Part shown: positions 5,526 to 7,671 of the stretch, one piece after another
Numbering within the stretch: the first letter of the stretch is position 1
Layout: every line of letters begins with the position of its first letter
From: Flavobacteriales bacterium
GTDB lineage: Bacteria > Bacteroidota > Bacteroidia > Flavobacteriales_D > Parvicellaceae
NCBI GenBank assembly: GCA_027047735.1
Contig: JALTUD010000153.1
Coordinates: forward strand, 1 to 7,671
DNA: 7,671 bases
Direction of reading: 5' to 3'
The notes under the pieces: model-generated
Told to the model about the DNA's origin: nothing
What the model saw: only the letters and a program-made list of their open reading frames with translations
Database searches by the model: none
Made by a program: the position numbers and the translations under genes

Positions 5526-6404
5526 TTAGTTATTTAACGCTTCGGCACCACCAACAATCTCAAGAATTTCATTAGTAATAGCTGCTTGACGAGCTTTATT
5601 GTACGTCAACTGAAGGCTATTTCTCAATTCAGTAGCATTATCAGTCGCTTGATGCATCGCTGTCATCCTCGCTCCGTGTTCTGAAGCATGAGAATCCAAC
5701 AAAGCCTTATACAATTGTACTTTCAATGAATTGGGGATTAAATCTTTTACAATTTCTTCTTTAGAAGGGTCAAAAATATAATCCGTAACACTTGCGTCAT
5801 TTGATGTCTCCGGTGGCAAAATAGGTAAAAACTGTTCGTTTTTGATTATCTGTACTGCTGCATTCTTAAACGAATTATAAACCAAAACCACTTTATCATA
5901 CTTACCTTCAGTATAAGCATTCATAACAGCCTCAGCTATTTTACAACTATTGGCAAATGTCAAATCATTCCAAATTTCCTCCGGATGAGCATATATGGAA
6001 TCATCGCTCTTAACATTTTCCATATACTTTATGGCATCCTTCATCTTCTTACCAACAGTAAGAATAGATACATTACACCCCTTATACTCAGATGAAAGAA
6101 TTGTTTTGATTTTTTTAATGATATTATTATTAAAACCTCCACACAAGCCCCTATTGGAAGTAATACCGATAATCAACACATTCTTTACCTGTCTCTCTTG
6201 TGCATACTTATTTTCAGAAGTATCCAAAGAAGAAGAAAGGTTACTTAGAATTTCTTGCAATTTTTCAGCGTAAGGACGCATTTGAGTAATTGCATCTTGA
6301 GCCCTCTTCAACTTAGCCGCAGAAACCATCTTCATTGCAGATGTTATCTGCATGGTAGAATTTACGGACGTAATTCTATTTCTTATTTCTTTTAAGTTTG
6401 CCAT
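5526..6404 (-). CDS. atpG: F1Fo ATP synthase subunit gamma
   Basis: This 292-residue protein (family usually about 285-295) is the central rotary shaft of the F1 motor. It links proton flow through Fo to conformational change in the alpha3-beta3 head on the cytoplasmic face of the membrane. The N-terminal shaft helix is MANLKEIRNRITSVNSTMQI followed by TSAMKMVSAAKLKRAQ. The central Rossmann-like domain opens VLIIGITSNRGLCGGFNNNI (about 76-95). The C-terminal shaft helix carries EHGARMTAMHQATDNA and ends TNEILEIVGGAEALNN, both typical of the family. The ATG at 6404 is preceded by TTTTTTTCT with no Shine-Dalgarno. The gene lies 52 bp after atpA, the gap containing a terminator-like hairpin, and is the last gene of the operon. 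No atpD/atpC follows, consistent with the split ATP synthase loci known in Bacteroidota. Confidence 0.98.
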   Translation of the reverse strand: MANLKEIRNRITSVNSTMQITSAMKMVSAAKLKRAQDAITQMRPYAEKLQEILSNLSSSLDTSENKYAQERQVKNVLIIGITSNRGLCGGFNNNIIKKIKTILSSEYKGCNVSILTVGKKMKDAIKYMENVKSDDSIYAHPEEIWNDLTFANSCKIAEAVMNAYTEGKYDKVVLVYNSFKNAAVQIIKNEQFLPILPPETSNDASVTDYIFDPSKEEIVKDLIPNSLKVQLYKALLDSHASEHGARMTAMHQATDNATELRNSLQLTYNKARQAAITNEILEIVGGAEALNN

Positions 6405-6406
6405 AG

Positions 6407-6445
6407 AAAAAAACAGAATTAGGAAATCATAAGACTCCCTAATTC
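6407..6445 (-). terminator. Terminator-like hairpin between atpA and atpG (possible attenuator)
   Basis: In minus-strand RNA, GAATTAGGGAGTC (6445-6433) pairs with GATTTCCTAATTC (6428-6416) across a TTAT loop. The stem is 13 bp with two G-U wobbles. It is followed by TG and seven T's (6413-6407), two bases before the atpG ATG. The wobbles would be A-C mismatches on the other strand, so the fold is specific to the atp transcript. The stem is AU-rich, so it would probably be leaky. It lies within an operon whose downstream gene must be expressed, so partial termination, RNA processing or control of atpG translation are all possible. Confidence 0.6.
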
Positions 6446-6456
6446 ATAATTATAAA

Positions 6457-7671
6457 TTAATACTTAGCTGTTATCTCCTTTGCTACTTTCTCTAAGGTAT
6501 CCGTAACTTCATCAGTCAATTTACCTGCTTTTAGAGTAGCTAGAACATCACTATGTTTATTTCTTAGGAAAGAAAGATATTCTTCTTCAAAATCTTTAAC
6601 TTTATTTACCGGAACTTTTGACAACAAATTTTTAACTCCACAATAAATGATAGCGATTTGCTCTTCTACCGGCAACGGTGAACCTTCATTTTGTTTTAGA
6701 ATCTCAACGTTTCTTGCACCTTTTTCAATAACAGACTTTGTAGCAGCATCTAAATCAGAACCAAATTTTGCAAAAGCCTCCAATTCTCTATATTGAGCTT
6801 GATCTAACTTCAAAGTACCCGCAACTTTCTTCATTGATTTAATTTGAGCAGATCCACCTACACGTGATACCGAAATACCAACGTTAATTGCTGGACGTAC
6901 TCCGGAGTTAAATAGATTTGACTCCAAAAAGATTTGACCATCAGTAATTGAAATTACATTGGTAGGAATATAAGCAGAAACATCACCTGCTTGCGTTTCA
7001 ATAATCGGAAGAGCCGTTAACGAACCTCCCCCTTTTACCATTCCTTTCAATGAATTAGGTAAATCATTCATTGAGGCAGCAATTTCATCAGACGAGTTTA
7101 CTTTTGCCGCTCTCTCTAACAATCTAGAGTGCAAAAAGAATACATCACCCGGATAAGCTTCACGACCCGGTGGTCTTCTTAATAACAAAGAAACCTCACG
7201 ATAAGCAACCGCTTGTTTTGATAAATCATCATAAGTAATCAAAGCAGGTCTTCCTGTATCTCTAAAGAACTCACCGATTGCAGCTCCTGTAAAAGGTGCA
7301 TAAAATTGCATTGGTGCAGGGTCGGCAGCATTTGCCGCTACGACTACGGTATAAGCCATAGCTCCTGCTTCTTCCAATTTTTTAACAATTCCGGCTACGG
7401 TTGAACCCTTTTGACCAATTGCAACATAAATACAATATACGGTTTCTCCTCTATCGTAAAATTCTTTTTGATTGATAATGGTGTCGATAGCAACGGTAGT
7501 TTTACCTGTACCTCTATCTCCAATGATCAACTCTCTTTGACCTCTTCCAATCGGAATCATAGCATCAATTGCTTTGATACCTGTTTGAAGTGGCTCATCT
7601 ACAGGTTGTCTAAAAATAACACCCGGAGCTTTTCGCTCAATAGGCATTTCATATAATTCACCTGTAATCGG
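6457..7671 (-). CDS. atpA: F1Fo ATP synthase subunit alpha, C-terminal part (cut by window edge)
   Basis: The frame is open to the window edge and gives 404 residues. The first visible are PITGELYE, then MPIERKAPGVIFRQPVDEPL, so roughly 120 N-terminal residues of a protein of about 525 are missing; the ATG at 7647 is internal. Alpha is the non-catalytic nucleotide-binding subunit of the F1 head. The P-loop is GDRGTGKT (7521-7498) where most alpha subunits have GDRQTGKT. RPALITYDDLSKQAVAYREV, LLLRRPPGREAYPGDVF and SVSRVGGSAQ (containing the conserved arginine reaching the catalytic site) are present, followed by the usual helical C-terminal domain ending EVTDTLEKVAKEITAKY. atpG follows 52 bp downstream in the same operon. 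Confidence 0.98.
   Translation of the reverse strand, partial: PITGELYEMPIERKAPGVIFRQPVDEPLQTGIKAIDAMIPIGRGQRELIIGDRGTGKTTVAIDTIINQKEFYDRGETVYCIYVAIGQKGSTVAGIVKKLEEAGAMAYTVVVAANAADPAPMQFYAPFTGAAIGEFFRDTGRPALITYDDLSKQAVAYREVSLLLRRPPGREAYPGDVFFLHSRLLERAAKVNSSDEIAASMNDLPNSLKGMVKGGGSLTALPIIETQAGDVSAYIPTNVISITDGQIFLESNLFNSGVRPAINVGISVSRVGGSAQIKSMKKVAGTLKLDQAQYRELEAFAKFGSDLDAATKSVIEKGARNVEILKQNEGSPLPVEEQIAIIYCGVKNLLSKVPVNKVKDFEEEYLSFLRNKHSDVLATLKAGKLTDEVTDTLEKVAKEITAKY

Overview
The window looks like chromosome from a Flavobacteriia-type member of the Bacteroidota. The signs are AT-rich DNA, start codons mostly without a Shine-Dalgarno sequence, promoter-like boxes resembling the Bacteroidota TTG / TAnnTTTG type, a topoisomerase I with no zinc-finger tail, ATP synthase alpha and gamma genes with no atpD following, and Cys-anchored lipoproteins. 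The genus cannot be fixed from this sequence. Both outer genes are cut by the window edges.

Layout. 1-344 (minus) is the N-terminal part of an arginase/formimidoylglutamase-family enzyme, 9 bp downstream of topA (354-2843, minus); the two are probably one transcript. 2844-3518 is a 675-bp divergent spacer. It holds a candidate topA promoter, a structured repeat (copy A, 3115-3266, minus orientation), a short remnant of the same repeat in the opposite orientation (about 2990-3016), and a promoter-like box for the next operon. 3519-5205 (plus) is a two-gene operon: a rhodanese-domain lipoprotein, then a lipoprotein with five CxxCH haem sites and a probable C-terminal beta-sandwich. A second full repeat (copy B, 5208-5348) begins 2 bp after the cytochrome stop codon. 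5526-7671 (minus) is the end of an ATP synthase operon, atpA (partial) then atpG, closed by an intrinsic terminator at 5466-5496.

How the genes work together. AtpA and AtpG are the alpha and gamma subunits of the F1 motor. The rhodanese and multihaem cytochrome are both predicted to be exported and lipid-anchored, which suggests joint redox or sulfur chemistry outside the inner membrane; their substrates cannot be read from sequence. TopA and the arginase-family enzyme are housekeeping and nitrogen-metabolism genes linked only by position.

The most interesting content is non-coding. Copies A and B share near-constant blocks (TTGGGCGTT..CCC, GGGTCGGGCTATC, TATCCCTAACG) and a conserved second hairpin. 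Their first hairpin, however, is built from unrelated sequence in each copy while keeping perfect 20-bp arms. That is compensatory covariation, expected if the fold is under selection. Separately, a 13-bp hairpin followed by seven T's lies between atpA and atpG and ends at the atpG start codon. It looks like a leaky terminator that could lower gamma relative to alpha.
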